The position numbers and the translations under genes were made by a program. Shown here one piece after another: positions 16,445 to 25,659 of a DNA stretch of 64,000 bases. Location of the stretch: the NCBI GenBank assembly GCA_018262095.1, contig JAGTRW010000020.1, positions 1 through 64,000 on the forward strand. The letters run 5' to 3'. The stretch is from Pseudomonadota bacterium. Lineage in GTDB: Bacteria > Pseudomonadota > Gammaproteobacteria > Burkholderiales > Rhodocyclaceae. The notes under the pieces were generated by a model. The model did no database searches, was not told where the DNA came from, and saw only the letters and a program-made list of their open reading frames with translations. The stretch's first letter is position 1. The number at the start of each line of letters is the position of its first letter.

Positions 16445-18346
16445 TCACTTGGCTTTGAAACCGAGCGCCAGCTGCAGCTGTTCGAGCGCCGCAGGGTCCT
16501 CGATGGTCGTCAGATCGCCCGGGTCGCGACCTTCGGCAAGGGCCTGGATCGAACGGCGCAAGAGCTTGCCGGAACGCGTTTTGGGCAGCACCGTCAAGAA
16601 ATGCACGCGACTCGGCCGGGCAATCGCGCCAAGACTGTCGTCGACCTGCTTGAACACCGCCTTTTCGAGCTCGGCACGCTTCTCCGGCGTCGAAATGCTG
16701 GCCGCGTCCTTGACCACCGCGAAAGCCATCGGCATCTGCCCCTTGAGCGGGTCGGCGACGCCGACCACGGCGACTTCGGCGATCGCCGGGTGACCCTGGA
16801 TCGCCTCCTCGATCTCGCGCGTCCCGAGCCGATGACCGGCGACGTTGATGACGTCGTCGGTGCGCCCAAGGATGTAATGGTAGCCGTCCTTGTCGCGGAT
16901 TCCCCAGTCGAAAGAAGAATAGACCTGCGGTTCGCGAAAGAGCGAAAAGTAGGTCGAGACGAAACGCGCGTCGTCACCCCAGACCGTCGACAGGCAACCC
17001 GGCGGCAGCGGCGGGACGATGCCGACGATTCCTTTCTCGTCAGCATCGCAGACCGTGCCGTCCTCGCGGAAGATGCGCAGGTCGTAGCCATAGACCGGGA
17101 AGCTCGGCGTGCCGTAACGGATCTCGGTCTTCTCGATTCCCGGCATGGCGGCCAGGATCGGCCAGCCGGTCTCGGTCTGCCAGTAGTTGTCGATCACCGG
17201 CAGTTTGAGTTCGCCCATGATCCATTCGTGCGTCGGCTGGTCGAGCGGCTCACCGGCCAGGAACAGGTGCTTCAAGCTCGACAGGTCATATTTGTGCATG
17301 TAAGCGGTGTCGTGCTTCTTGAGCACGCGCGCCGCGGTCGGCGCCGAGAACATCACGTTGACCTTGTACTTCTCGACGATCTTCCACCAGATTCCGGGGT
17401 CGGGGCGCAGCGGCGTGCCTTCGTACATGATCGTGCACATGCCGCCGATCAGCGGGCCATAGACGATGTACGAATGGCCGACGACCCAGCCGATGTCCGA
17501 GGTAGTAAACATCGTCTGGCCGGCGCCACCGCAATAGATGTGCTTCATCGACGCGGCCAGCGCGACGGCGTAACCGCCGGTATCGCGCTGCACGCCCTTG
17601 GGCTTGCCGGTCGTTCCCGACGTATACAGGATGTAAGAGGGTTCCGACGATTCGAGCCAGGTCACCGGCACCTGCGCGTCAATGAACTCTTCGCGCAGCG
17701 TCGCGTAATCGACGTCGCGCCCTTCGACCTTGGCAAATTCCTTGTCGAGGCCGCGATCGACCATCAATACCTTGGCCGGCTTGTGCGCTGCCTGCGCGAT
17801 CGCGTCGTCGAGCAGATGCTTGTAGGGAACCGCCTTGCCGCCGCGCATTCCGGCGTCGGCCGAGACGATCAGCGCAGGCGTCGCATCGTCGATACGGGTG
17901 GCCAGCGAGCCCGCGGCGAAACCGCCGAAGACCACCGAGTGGATCGCACCAATGCGCGCGCAGGCGAGCATGGCGAAGGTCGCCTCGGGAATCATCGGCA
18001 TGTAGATCAGCACGCGGTCGCCCTTGACCACGCCCAGGCTCTGCATCGCCGCCGCCATGCGCATCACCTCCTGCTTGAGCTCGCCGAACGTATAGACGAT
18101 CTCGCTATCGGTCTCGGTCGAGATGAAGACCATGGCGCGATCGTTGGGGCGCTTGGCTGCGTGACGATCGACCGCGTTGTAACAGAGGTTGGTTTGCCCG
18201 CCGACAAACCACTTGGCAAAAGGCGGACGCGAAAAATCGAGCGTCTTGGTAAACGGCGTGTGCCAGTCGATCAGCTTGGCTTCCTCGGCCCAGAACGCAT
18301 CCGGGTTGTCGATCGATTGCCGGTGAAACTCTTTGATTGTGGTCAT
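16445..18346 (-). CDS. prpE: Propionate-CoA ligase
   Basis: A 633-residue AMP-forming acyl-CoA synthetase that activates propionate (and probably acetate less well) to propionyl-CoA. The adenylation motif SYILYTSGTTGKPKGVQRD is near residue 230. The segment DNYWQTETGWPI matches PrpE rather than the WWQTETG of acetyl-CoA synthetase. The C-terminal lysine for adenylation is in KTRSGKLLRRSI. ATG 18346 is preferred over 18376 because AGGA lies eight bases upstream. It is monocistronic here, far from other prp genes. A T-less hairpin at 16392-16422 lies just downstream of the stop. Confidence 0.92.
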   Translation of the reverse strand: MTTIKEFHRQSIDNPDAFWAEEAKLIDWHTPFTKTLDFSRPPFAKWFVGGQTNLCYNAVDRHAAKRPNDRAMVFISTETDSEIVYTFGELKQEVMRMAAAMQSLGVVKGDRVLIYMPMIPEATFAMLACARIGAIHSVVFGGFAAGSLATRIDDATPALIVSADAGMRGGKAVPYKHLLDDAIAQAAHKPAKVLMVDRGLDKEFAKVEGRDVDYATLREEFIDAQVPVTWLESSEPSYILYTSGTTGKPKGVQRDTGGYAVALAASMKHIYCGGAGQTMFTTSDIGWVVGHSYIVYGPLIGGMCTIMYEGTPLRPDPGIWWKIVEKYKVNVMFSAPTAARVLKKHDTAYMHKYDLSSLKHLFLAGEPLDQPTHEWIMGELKLPVIDNYWQTETGWPILAAMPGIEKTEIRYGTPSFPVYGYDLRIFREDGTVCDADEKGIVGIVPPLPPGCLSTVWGDDARFVSTYFSLFREPQVYSSFDWGIRDKDGYHYILGRTDDVINVAGHRLGTREIEEAIQGHPAIAEVAVVGVADPLKGQMPMAFAVVKDAASISTPEKRAELEKAVFKQVDDSLGAIARPSRVHFLTVLPKTRSGKLLRRSIQALAEGRDPGDLTTIEDPAALEQLQLALGFKAK

Positions 18347-18387
18347 GGGATTTTCCTGGTTGCTGATACCGATCACTCTGCACTGAG

Positions 18388-19530
18388 TTAATCCTGCCCG
18401 GCGTCTTCGGAATCCCGCGCCGGGTCAAGCAAGCACTTTTCAATCTCTACCAGCGGCAGACCCAAGGTCCACTCGCGTTCCAACAGTTTCAAGAGCGGCA
18501 ACACCTGCCTGCCGAGCGTGGCCAGATGCGGCACCACTTCATTTTCTCGCCCCACACGAATCAAGGCGATCGCCTGATCGATCCGCGGCACAAGCGCTGC
18601 TCGCGAGGACGACAGCGGACACGAAACGACCCGGTTACCCCCCGCCTGCTGCGCCGCCGTCAGACGATCGCCGGCCAACTCGATCAACGCGCCGCCGGAA
18701 ACCACGGCATCGACCGGGATATTGCTGACACCGATACTGACCGACAAGTTCAACCGCTGGCCGTGAACGACGATATTGGCGGCATGGATCGCCTCGCGCA
18801 GGCGGTTGCCGAACGACTCGCAGGCCGCACAGGACGTCCCCGGCGAGAGCACGACCAACTGACTGTCGGCCAAGTGACCGAGGCTGTCCTCCTTCCGAAT
18901 CTTGCCGGCCAGCAGCGCGGCGAACCGCTGCTGCAACTGCTTGGCGAGATCGATGCCGTGCGCTTCAAGCACGGCGCCGAGATGGTCGAAACCGATCACC
19001 ATGATGCTGACTTCACCGTCGTGCCGCAGCGCGTGCGATACCGCTGAGAGCGCCTGCGCTTCGATGTATTTGCGCGTAAACAGACCCGTTTCGGCATTCT
19101 GAATAGTCTGTTCGAGGCTGTCGTTGAGACGGTTCTGTGCCAGCCCAAGATTGAGCAAGGATTCAACTCGCGCGAGCATTTCGGCCGCCCCCGTGCGGCG
19201 GCTGATGAAATCTGACGCGCCCTGTTCCCTGGCGCGCGCAATGGCCTGCTCATCGTCGCCGGAGATCATCAGCATCGGCATCTGGCGCAGACGCGCCAGC
19301 CGTGAAGAGCGCACGCGAACCAGCAAGTCATTGCCGTCGGGCAACGCGAGCGACAGCGAACAAATCACCAGCTGAATCGAATGATCGAGCACCAGCACCT
19401 GCCAGGCCGCCTCGCCGTCGGCCTCTTCGCGAAAATCGAAGCGATCGCGCAAATGCTTGACGATCGTTGCGCGCGCGATGCGCGACTGATCGACAAGCAG
19501 AATGCGCGGCAAGGAGATCGGCTTTTCCAT
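18388..19530 (-). CDS. Degenerate receiver-GGDEF protein
   Basis: A 380-residue protein with an N-terminal receiver-like domain (ILLVDQSRIARATI onward, about 1-125) and a C-terminal GGDEF-like domain (about 140-305). The receiver has Ser at the phosphoacceptor position (LVICSLSLALPDG, where Asp is expected after the Cys), Gln instead of the second acidic residue, and Arg instead of the conserved Lys (FISRRT). The GGDEF signature is replaced: after RKEDSLGH the sequence reads LADSQLVVL. It therefore should neither be phosphorylated normally nor make cyclic di-GMP. A 70-residue helical tail follows. It lies downstream of no kinase gene; a phospho-independent or nucleotide-sensing role is inferred. 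Confidence 0.8.
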   Translation of the reverse strand: MEKPISLPRILLVDQSRIARATIVKHLRDRFDFREEADGEAAWQVLVLDHSIQLVICSLSLALPDGNDLLVRVRSSRLARLRQMPMLMISGDDEQAIARAREQGASDFISRRTGAAEMLARVESLLNLGLAQNRLNDSLEQTIQNAETGLFTRKYIEAQALSAVSHALRHDGEVSIMVIGFDHLGAVLEAHGIDLAKQLQQRFAALLAGKIRKEDSLGHLADSQLVVLSPGTSCAACESFGNRLREAIHAANIVVHGQRLNLSVSIGVSNIPVDAVVSGGALIELAGDRLTAAQQAGGNRVVSCPLSSSRAALVPRIDQAIALIRVGRENEVVPHLATLGRQVLPLLKLLEREWTLGLPLVEIEKCLLDPARDSEDAGQD

Positions 19531-19789
19531 GCCCTACTCAGTCGATAAGCGCCATCGACGGCATCGGTCCACCTGACAAGGACTCATCAAGCTCTCCCGA
19601 GAAGATTTCGATGGTCAAGGCAACAATTATAAGCATAAACCGGGCATTCAACAGCGCGTTAGCGGGCTGCACAACAACTCACAAAACACTTAACAATCAA
19701 TATGTTGCAAAATTTTCCCAAACAGCAAACGAAGAAAAAACGGCAACAAGGGTTTACAAGCCGGTTTTTTTCACTTAAATTCCGCCCCC

Positions 19790-20296
19790 ATGTCTTGTCA
19801 CAAATTCGTCATTACCGTGCTCGCCGTGTTCGCCCTGACCAGCGTCGGCGCGGCCCACGCCATCGAACAACAGCCCAGGCTCCTTGACGAGCCTTCGCTG
19901 TTCGAGCGCTACACGAGCAGCGCCCAGGATCTGATCCTCAAAGGTCTGGAGCTCGTCGGCATCAACTATCGCCGCGGCGGCGCCGACGCCGACAGTGGAC
20001 TCGACTGCAGCGGCTTTGTTCAACTGGTCTTCAAGGACGCGGTCGGCATGCTGCTGCCGCGCACCGCCAAGGAACAGAGCGAGGTCGGCAACGTCGTCGA
20101 CCGCAAGGAACTCAAGGCCGGCGACCTGGTCTTCTTCAACACCATGCGCCGCGCTTTCTCGCACGTCGGCATCTATCTGGGCGACAACCGCTTCATGCAT
20201 GCACCGCGTACCGGCGCTGAAGTCCGCGTTGAGGACATGAGCCAGGGCTACTGGGTCAAACGCTACAACGGGGCGCGCCGCGTCGTCGAACGCTAA
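19790..20296 (+). CDS. NlpC/P60-family cell-wall peptidase
   Basis: A 168-residue exported cysteine peptidase likely to cut peptidoglycan peptides. A signal peptide (VITVLAVFALTSVGAAHA) is followed directly by the NlpC/P60 domain. The catalytic Cys is in GLDCSGFVQLVF, the His in FSHVGIYLGDN, and a third polar residue follows in FMHAPRTG. No SH3 or LysM domain is attached. The ATG has no clear ribosome-binding site, but no better in-frame start exists for the signal peptide. A terminator follows the stop by about 25 bases. Confidence 0.9.
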   Translation: MSCHKFVITVLAVFALTSVGAAHAIEQQPRLLDEPSLFERYTSSAQDLILKGLELVGINYRRGGADADSGLDCSGFVQLVFKDAVGMLLPRTAKEQSEVGNVVDRKELKAGDLVFFNTMRRAFSHVGIYLGDNRFMHAPRTGAEVRVEDMSQGYWVKRYNGARRVVER

Positions 20297-20319
20297 GCGT
20301 TCGGCAAGCCGACAAAAGT

Positions 20320-20344
20320 GGACGCCTAGGCGTCCTTTTTTATT
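20320..20344 (+). terminator. Terminator after the NlpC/P60 gene
   Basis: A GC-rich palindrome, GGACGCC at 20320-20326 and GGCGTCC at 20329-20335, is followed by six T residues. Confidence 0.85.
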
Positions 20345-20465
20345 GCCGACGATCTGAAAAACCGTCCCGAAAGATGCCAATACCCGGTGCTGCCGGGTTA
20401 AGCTTGCGCCAATCCGCTGTGTTTTCACCTGATCCGATGACCCACCTCGAACTCGACGTCCAGCG

Positions 20466-21173
20466 ATGATTCCCTGGCTTGGCAGCGCCGACCCCTTCCC
20501 GCCGCTCGAACTTGCGCTCGCCGAACCCAACGGTCTGCTCTGCGCGGGCGGCGATCTTTCGCCGCAGCGTCTGCTTGACGCCTACCGCAACGGCATCTTT
20601 CCCTGGTATTCGCCAGGCGAACCGATCCTGTGGTGGAGCCCTGACCCGCGCATGGTGCTGGTCCCGTCCGAGTTCAAGGTTTCGCGTTCACTGCGCCGGA
20701 CGCTGCGCGCCGGCCTGCAGCGAATCACGCTCGACAGCGATTTTGCGGCGGTCATTCGCGCCTGCGCCCTGACCCGACGCAAGGGCCAGGCGGGAACCTG
20801 GATCAGCGGCGAGATGCAGGCCGCCTACTGCAACTTGCATGAACTTGGTTTCGCTCACTCGGTCGAAGTCTGGCTTGGCGACAAGCTGATCGGCGGACTC
20901 TACGGGCTGGCCATCGGCAAGATGTTCTACGGAGAATCGATGTTTTCGCACGCTACCGACGCCTCGAAGATCGCGCTGGCGCACCTCTGCCGCCATCTTG
21001 ACGCGCAGGGCTTCGGCCTGATCGACTGCCAGATGAACACGCCGCACCTGGCCTCACTCGGCGCGCGCGAGATTGCGCGCCGCGAGTTCATCGCCAGGCT
21101 GGTCGATCTGACCGCCATGGCGCCGACGGGTGGCCGCTGGACGGCCGATGGCGCCAGCGCAGTGTGGAGCTAA
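20466..21173 (+). CDS. aat: Leucyl/phenylalanyl-tRNA-protein transferase
   Basis: A 235-residue cytoplasmic enzyme of the bacterial N-degron pathway. It transfers Leu or Phe from aminoacyl-tRNA to N-terminal Lys or Arg of substrate proteins, which ClpS then recognises. Family motifs include [24 protein letters not shown] and [19 protein letters not shown] read in short blocks, and [12 protein letters not shown]. The length is typical. It ends one base before the bpt start, so the two transferases are translationally linked. ClpS and ClpA are encoded at 57.3-59.9 kb. Confidence 0.96.
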   Translation: MIPWLGSADPFPPLELALAEPNGLLCAGGDLSPQRLLDAYRNGIFPWYSPGEPILWWSPDPRMVLVPSEFKVSRSLRRTLRAGLQRITLDSDFAAVIRACALTRRKGQAGTWISGEMQAAYCNLHELGFAHSVEVWLGDKLIGGLYGLAIGKMFYGESMFSHATDASKIALAHLCRHLDAQGFGLIDCQMNTPHLASLGAREIARREFIARLVDLTAMAPTGGRWTADGASAVWS

Positions 21174-21174
21174 A

Positions 21175-21942
21175 ATGGCGCACATGGGCGACTCAGAACT
21201 TCCCTTTTCGCTATTGCAGTACTACACGACTGCCGCCTACCCGTGCAGCTACCTGGCTGGCGAGCGCGCCATTTCGCAGGTTGCGACGCCGCCACAGCGG
21301 ATCACCAGCGAGGTCTACGGCGAACTGGTGCGTTCCGGCTTTCGCCGCAGCGGGCTGTTCACCTACCGTCCGCGCTGCGCGGCCTGTTCGGCCTGTGTTC
21401 CGGTGCGCCTGCCGGTCGCCCGCTTTGTGCCCAACCGCAGCCAGCGGCGCTGCCGCAAAACCCATGGCGCGCTGCAGGCGCGCGAGCTGCCGCTGGCCTA
21501 CGTCGCCGAGCATTACCAGCTCTACCGGCGCTACCAGGCGGCACGGCACGCCGGCGGCGGAATGGATCAGGACGATCACGAGCAGTACGCCAACTTCCTG
21601 CTGCAAAGCGGCGTCGACACCCGGCTGATCGAATTTACCGAAAACGGCCAGCTGCGCATGGCCAGCATCATCGACGTGCTCGGCGACGGCCTGTCGTCCG
21701 TCTACACCTTCTACGACCCCGACCTCGAACACGCCAGCCTCGGTACCTACAACATCCTGTGGCAGATCGCGCAGTGCGCGGCCAACGACCTGCCCTATCT
21801 GTATCTGGGCTACTGGATCCGCGACAGTCGAAAAATGGCCTACAAAGCCAGATTCCGGCCGATTGAAGGCTTGATCGACGGGATCTGGCGCGAACTGAAC
21901 GAGGCCGACGCGACCGCGCCCGACGTCGGCAAACGCGAGTAA
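21175..21942 (+). CDS. bpt: Aspartate/glutamate leucyltransferase (Bpt)
   Basis: A 255-residue transferase related to eukaryotic arginyltransferase (ATE1). Bacterial Bpt adds Leu to N-terminal Asp or Glu, creating a ClpS degron. Motifs include the N-terminal cysteine pair in [14 protein letters not shown] and the C-terminal [24 protein letters not shown] 21175 is chosen because GGAG lies five bases upstream and the start abuts the aat stop; ATG 21184 is a possible alternative. It is co-transcribed with aat. Confidence 0.94.
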   Translation: MAHMGDSELPFSLLQYYTTAAYPCSYLAGERAISQVATPPQRITSEVYGELVRSGFRRSGLFTYRPRCAACSACVPVRLPVARFVPNRSQRRCRKTHGALQARELPLAYVAEHYQLYRRYQAARHAGGGMDQDDHEQYANFLLQSGVDTRLIEFTENGQLRMASIIDVLGDGLSSVYTFYDPDLEHASLGTYNILWQIAQCAANDLPYLYLGYWIRDSRKMAYKARFRPIEGLIDGIWRELNEADATAPDVGKRE

Positions 21943-21953
21943 CGCTGCCCTTA

Positions 21954-21997
21954 CTCCGTAGTTCCCGCCGTTTGCTGCACAAACTACGGATGCACAA
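21954..21997. repeat. Dispersed 44-base palindromic element, copy A
   Basis: The element begins CTCCGTAGTTCCCGC and ends ACGGATGCACAA. CCGTAGTT and AACTACGG form an eight-base-pair stem in this copy. A second copy of the same length is at 26651-26694. This copy lies between bpt and the Hpt gene, ending 82 bases before the Hpt start. It could be a REP-like element or a regulatory RNA hairpin. Confidence 0.65.
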
Positions 21998-22079
21998 GTC
22001 CCGCCATCTCTGGGACCATCGCGTCAAAACTAGGCGGAATAGGCCTATCCGCCCGCCCAACGCCAGAGGAAATCAAACC

Positions 22080-22487
22080 ATGAACGACGACGCGCAGACT
22101 CCCGGCACGCTGCTCCTGAGCGGGGTGCAGACCCGCGCAGCGCTCGCCCGCTTCGCCGGCGACGAGCAACGCTACCGGCACTGGCTGATTGAGTTCATCA
22201 GCTACGGCCCGGCGATCGCCGGACAGATCCGCGAAGCGATCGTCCAAGGCTCGCACGAACAGGCCATCAGGCTGAGCCATGCACTCAAGGGACGAACCGG
22301 AATGCTGGGCATGGCCGAACTGCATTCGATCGCGCTGTCGCTGGAAATGACCCTGAGGAACGCAGAACCCAGTACCCTGTGGCTTGAAGAACTGGAACGC
22401 ACGGTCGACGAGATGAGCCGCGAGATCTCGTCCGTACTCGGCGCAGGCGCGCCGTTGGCGGGACGCAGCAGCGACCCCACGAGGTAG
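22080..22487 (+). CDS. Histidine phosphotransfer (Hpt) domain protein
   Basis: A 135-residue, single-domain phosphotransfer protein. The phosphorylatable His is in RLSHALKGRTGMLGM, the normal Hpt motif, within a four-helix bundle. ATG 22080 has AGAGGA nine bases upstream; a longer open frame from 21972 would run through the dispersed repeat and is rejected. It ends three bases before the receiver protein, which is the obvious phosphotransfer partner. It may relay phosphate between the large hybrid kinase at 28.3 kb and receivers in this island; that link is inferred. Confidence 0.88.
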   Translation: MNDDAQTPGTLLLSGVQTRAALARFAGDEQRYRHWLIEFISYGPAIAGQIREAIVQGSHEQAIRLSHALKGRTGMLGMAELHSIALSLEMTLRNAEPSTLWLEELERTVDEMSREISSVLGAGAPLAGRSSDPTR

Positions 22488-22490
22488 GCA

Positions 22491-23618
22491 ATGAGTCAGT
22501 CTTTTACCGTATTTGTCGTCGACGATGACCCACTCGTTCTTGAGGTCATCAACACCATTCTGCAAGCCGACTGTCGGATCCGGACCTTCGCCTGTGCCGA
22601 AGACTGCCTGGCGCAACTGGCAGTCGAAAAGCCTGATTATTTCCTGCTCGACATCAACCTGCCCGGCATCGACGGCTACGCGTTGTGCCGCCGAATCAAG
22701 GACGACGCTGCGCTGCGCCGAACGCCGGTAACCTTCGTTTCGAGCCACGACACGATCGACGATCGCCTGCGCGCCTACGACGCCGGCGGCGAGGATTTCA
22801 TCGTCAAGCCCTTCGCCCCCGAAGAACTGCTGCGCAAGCTGAAAGTCGCACAAAACATGGTGCTCAATCAGCGCTCGCTGGCCGTCCAACTCAAGGATGC
22901 CGAATTGCTGTCGTCGCTGGCGCTGGCCAACATGGACGAAACCGGCATTCTGCTGCAGTTCATGAGCCGGCTGATCGCCATGGACAACGCCGCGAAAGTC
23001 GCCAACGGCGCGCTCGAACTGATGCAACGCTTCAAGCTTAACGGCGTCGTTCAGATACGGCTCGGCAGCGCGACGCAAACGATCAGCGCGGCCGGCAAGA
23101 ACCTGCCGCTCGAAGTCTCGGTGATCGAACACGTTCGTCAGCAAGGACGTATTTTCGAGTTCAGTCGGCGTAGCGTGCATAACTTCGAGCGCGTCACGCT
23201 GATGGTCAATGACCTGCCGCTGTCCGACCCGGATTTCTGCGGCCGGCTGCGCGACCATCTCTCGCTTGCCGCGCAGGCCATAGACTCGCGGCTCCAGACC
23301 TTGCAAGCGGAAGCGACCAAGCGGCTGGCGCAGGCGAAAATCCAGTCGGCGCTGAAAAATATCGGCGATGCGGTGATGGAACTGCACGCAGCGCAGCTCA
23401 ACAACTCGATCGCTGGCGAAAAACTGATCCAGGATCTCAGGGAATCGCTGCTCGACGCGTTCTGCCGACTCGGACTGACCGACGCCCAGGAAAAATTGCT
23501 GCAGGACGTGGTCGGCGGCTTCGCGACCGAGATGGTCGCCGTGCTCGATCGCGGTCACGAAACACAAAGGGCGCTGCTGCGCCTCAACGACCAGCTCGCT
23601 CAGTTGCGTAGCCACTGA
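22491..23618 (+). CDS. Response regulator with uncharacterised C-terminal region
   Basis: A 375-residue protein. The receiver domain (about 1-125) is intact: acidic pair in VVDDDP, phosphoacceptor Asp in YFLLDINLPGIDG, and Lys in DFIVKPF. The remaining 250 residues match no output family I can name. Residues about 145-270 have a mixed alpha/beta pattern that could be GAF-like, and the last 100 residues are helical with coiled-coil character (QAEATKRLAQAKIQSALKNI). No DNA-binding, GGDEF, EAL or HD-GYP motif is seen. It is flanked by Hpt and CheD genes in one operon. Confidence 0.85.
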   Translation: MSQSFTVFVVDDDPLVLEVINTILQADCRIRTFACAEDCLAQLAVEKPDYFLLDINLPGIDGYALCRRIKDDAALRRTPVTFVSSHDTIDDRLRAYDAGGEDFIVKPFAPEELLRKLKVAQNMVLNQRSLAVQLKDAELLSSLALANMDETGILLQFMSRLIAMDNAAKVANGALELMQRFKLNGVVQIRLGSATQTISAAGKNLPLEVSVIEHVRQQGRIFEFSRRSVHNFERVTLMVNDLPLSDPDFCGRLRDHLSLAAQAIDSRLQTLQAEATKRLAQAKIQSALKNIGDAVMELHAAQLNNSIAGEKLIQDLRESLLDAFCRLGLTDAQEKLLQDVVGGFATEMVAVLDRGHETQRALLRLNDQLAQLRSH

Positions 23619-23654
23619 GGCGCCGAGCGGAAAAACTTTGGAATCACAAGGACC

Positions 23655-24248
23655 TTGGACTACGCCAGCCTCCCGGTAAAAGACATTGAACGTTACGCCC
23701 GCGTCGTGCAGCCAGGCGCCTGGCTCGTCGATTCCGAAAAGCCGATGGCCACGCTGCTCGGCTCGTGCGTCGCCGTCTGCCTTTTCGATCCGCAGCTCAA
23801 GATCGGCGGAATCAACCACTTCATGCTGCCCGAGATGGGGCACCGCCGGAACGGCGACGTCGACTCGATGTTGTCCGGCAGTTTCGCCATGGAAGCGCTG
23901 CTCAACGCGCTGCTCGACAAGGGCGCCAGGAAAGCTCGCCTGCAGGCCAAGGCCTTTGGCGGCGGCACCATCATCGACACCGACAGCAGCGCGCTGTCGA
24001 TCGGTATGCGCAACGCCAACTTCGCCAAGGCCTGGCTGGCGCGTGAGGGAATTGCGCTGCGCTCGTCCGATTTTCTCGGCCCCTGGTCGCGCAAGATCAT
24101 CTTCCTGCCGTTCAACGGCGAAGCCTTTTGCAAACGCCTGGTGACCAACATGGCCAATGCCGAAGTCATCGCGCGCGAAGAACGCGCCTACGCGCAAACG
24201 CTGCTGCAGAAACCCAAAACCAGCGACCACAAGATCGAGCTCTTCTGA
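23655..24248 (+). CDS. cheD: Chemoreceptor glutamine deamidase CheD (first copy)
   Basis: A 197-residue CheD-family protein; these deamidate glutamines on chemoreceptors and can bind CheC. The catalytic Thr, Cys and His are all present in ATLLGSCVAVCLFD and GGINHFMLPE. Other motifs include KAFGGGTIID and GMRNANFAKAWL. The best start is TTG 23655, with AAGGA unusually close upstream. It overlaps the cheR start by one base. A second CheD follows cheR, so this operon has a CheD-CheR-CheD order without CheA, CheB or a receptor gene. Confidence 0.92.
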   Translation: MDYASLPVKDIERYARVVQPGAWLVDSEKPMATLLGSCVAVCLFDPQLKIGGINHFMLPEMGHRRNGDVDSMLSGSFAMEALLNALLDKGARKARLQAKAFGGGTIIDTDSSALSIGMRNANFAKAWLAREGIALRSSDFLGPWSRKIIFLPFNGEAFCKRLVTNMANAEVIAREERAYAQTLLQKPKTSDHKIELF

Positions 24249-25057
24249 TGATCGAATTCTCAATTACCGACCAGGAATTCGGTCTGTTCCAGCGACTGAT
24301 CCACAAAATTGCCGGGATCAGCCTCTCCGACGCCAAGAAGATACTGCTCGTCGGCCGCCTCAGCAAACGACTCCCGCTGTACGACCTGACGAGCTTTGGC
24401 GACTACTACCGAATGCTCGCCTCCGGCAACTTCCCGGAAGAAGTCCAGACCATGGTCGACCTGCTGACGACCAACGAAACCTACTTTTTCCGCGAACCCA
24501 AGCATTTCGATTTCCTGCGCGAGGAAATCATCGCCAAGCGCGGCAATAACGCGACTTTCCGCGTCTGGAGCGCTGCCAGTTCAAGCGGCGAAGAAGCCTA
24601 CTCGATCGCCATGACGCTGGCCGAAGCGCTGCCCGACAAGCCGTGGGAAATCGTCGGCTCGGATATCTGCACCAAGGTGCTGGCCAAGGCCGTCACCGGC
24701 CATTACTCGCTGGCGCGCACCGAAGGCATTCCCCACGGCCACCTCAAGAAATACTGCCTCAAGGGCGTTCGCGCGCATTCGGGAAGCTTTCTGATCGCGC
24801 CCGAACTGCGCCAGAAAACCAGCTTTCACCAGATCAACCTGATGCACCCGGTCGACGCCAAGATCGGCGAGTTCGACGTCGTTTTCCTGCGCAACGTGAT
24901 GATCTACTTCGACCCGAAAACCAAGACCCGCGTCGTGCATAATCTGCTGCCCCGGCTGCGGCCCGGCGGCTACCTGATCATCGGCCATTCCGAAACGCTC
25001 AACGGCCTGACCGATCGCGTCGTCGCGGTCCGTCCGACGATCTACCGCAAGCCATGA
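24248..25057 (+). CDS. cheR: Chemoreceptor methyltransferase CheR
   Basis: A 269-residue S-adenosylmethionine-dependent methyltransferase that methylates glutamates on chemoreceptors. The N-terminal helical domain (residues 1-75) is followed by LLTTNETYFFREPKHF, the SAM-binding VWSAASSSGEEAYSIAM and the late motif VVFLRNVMIYFDP. No TPR extension or C-terminal receptor-pentapeptide domain is attached. Its ATG overlaps the cheD stop (ATGA), and its own end overlaps the second cheD by four bases, indicating strict translational coupling. Confidence 0.95.
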   Translation: MIEFSITDQEFGLFQRLIHKIAGISLSDAKKILLVGRLSKRLPLYDLTSFGDYYRMLASGNFPEEVQTMVDLLTTNETYFFREPKHFDFLREEIIAKRGNNATFRVWSAASSSGEEAYSIAMTLAEALPDKPWEIVGSDICTKVLAKAVTGHYSLARTEGIPHGHLKKYCLKGVRAHSGSFLIAPELRQKTSFHQINLMHPVDAKIGEFDVVFLRNVMIYFDPKTKTRVVHNLLPRLRPGGYLIIGHSETLNGLTDRVVAVRPTIYRKP

Positions 25058-25578
25058 AGCCCGCCCTGAACGGCACTGATGAGCCTGGCCAAACCGTGGT
25101 ACTGGGCGCCGGCGACTTCTATTTCGGCGGCGGGCGCACGCGCATTTCGACGCTGCTCGGCTCGTGCGTCTCGATCACGCTGTGGCACCCGCGCCAACGC
25201 ATCGGCGGCATGTGCCACTACATGATGACCGAGCGCTCGCGCGCGCCAGACAGCGCGCTCGACGCACGCTACGCCAGCGAAGCCTTCGACCTCTTCCTGC
25301 AGCACGTCGAGGCCGCCGGCACAAGACCGTGCGAGTACCAGGCCAAGTTGTTCGGCGGCGCCAATATGTTTACAGGCAGCGGCGGCAAGATGAACATCGG
25401 CCGGCGCAACATCGAACTTGGGCGATCGCTGCTCTCGTCGCAACACATCGCACTGGTCGCCGAACACGTCGCCGGCAGCGGACGGCGCAAACTGCACTTC
25501 GACCTCTGGAGCGGTGACGTCTGGCTGGCCTTCCCCGAGGGCGCCGACGCCAAGGTCAGGAATAGCCATGGCCGATAG
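25054..25578 (+). CDS. cheD: Chemoreceptor glutamine deamidase CheD (second copy)
   Basis: A 174-residue CheD. The catalytic triad is intact: STLLGSCVSITLW and GGMCHYMMTE supply Thr, Cys and His. The segment AKLFGGANMF and NIGRRNIELGRSLL are typical. It differs clearly from the first copy (for example GTIID versus GANMF), so it is not a recent duplication and may serve a different receptor or partner. The start overlaps the cheR end by four bases. An 81-base spacer leads to the HDOD gene. Confidence 0.93.
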   Translation: MKPALNGTDEPGQTVVLGAGDFYFGGGRTRISTLLGSCVSITLWHPRQRIGGMCHYMMTERSRAPDSALDARYASEAFDLFLQHVEAAGTRPCEYQAKLFGGANMFTGSGGKMNIGRRNIELGRSLLSSQHIALVAEHVAGSGRRKLHFDLWSGDVWLAFPEGADAKVRNSHGR

Positions 25579-25659
25579 GAAATTCACGACGCGGGCGCGC
25601 GCGCCGATTGCCGCAGCCAGCATCGAGCACGGCGCCAACCACGACCGGGGAGTTCACTG

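Noticed and set aside
16373-18391. 672-codon plus-strand open frame opposite prpE
   Set aside because: The minus-strand frame has every PrpE motif; the opposite frame is compositionally biased and has no recognisable domain.
20437-20469. Ten-codon upstream frame overlapping the aat start codon (ATGA)
   Set aside because: It could couple translation, but it lacks a ribosome-binding site and such overlaps arise easily by chance.
21984-24263. 759-codon minus-strand open frame across the Hpt, receiver and cheD genes
   Set aside because: It spans three well-supported plus-strand genes and shows no conserved motif.
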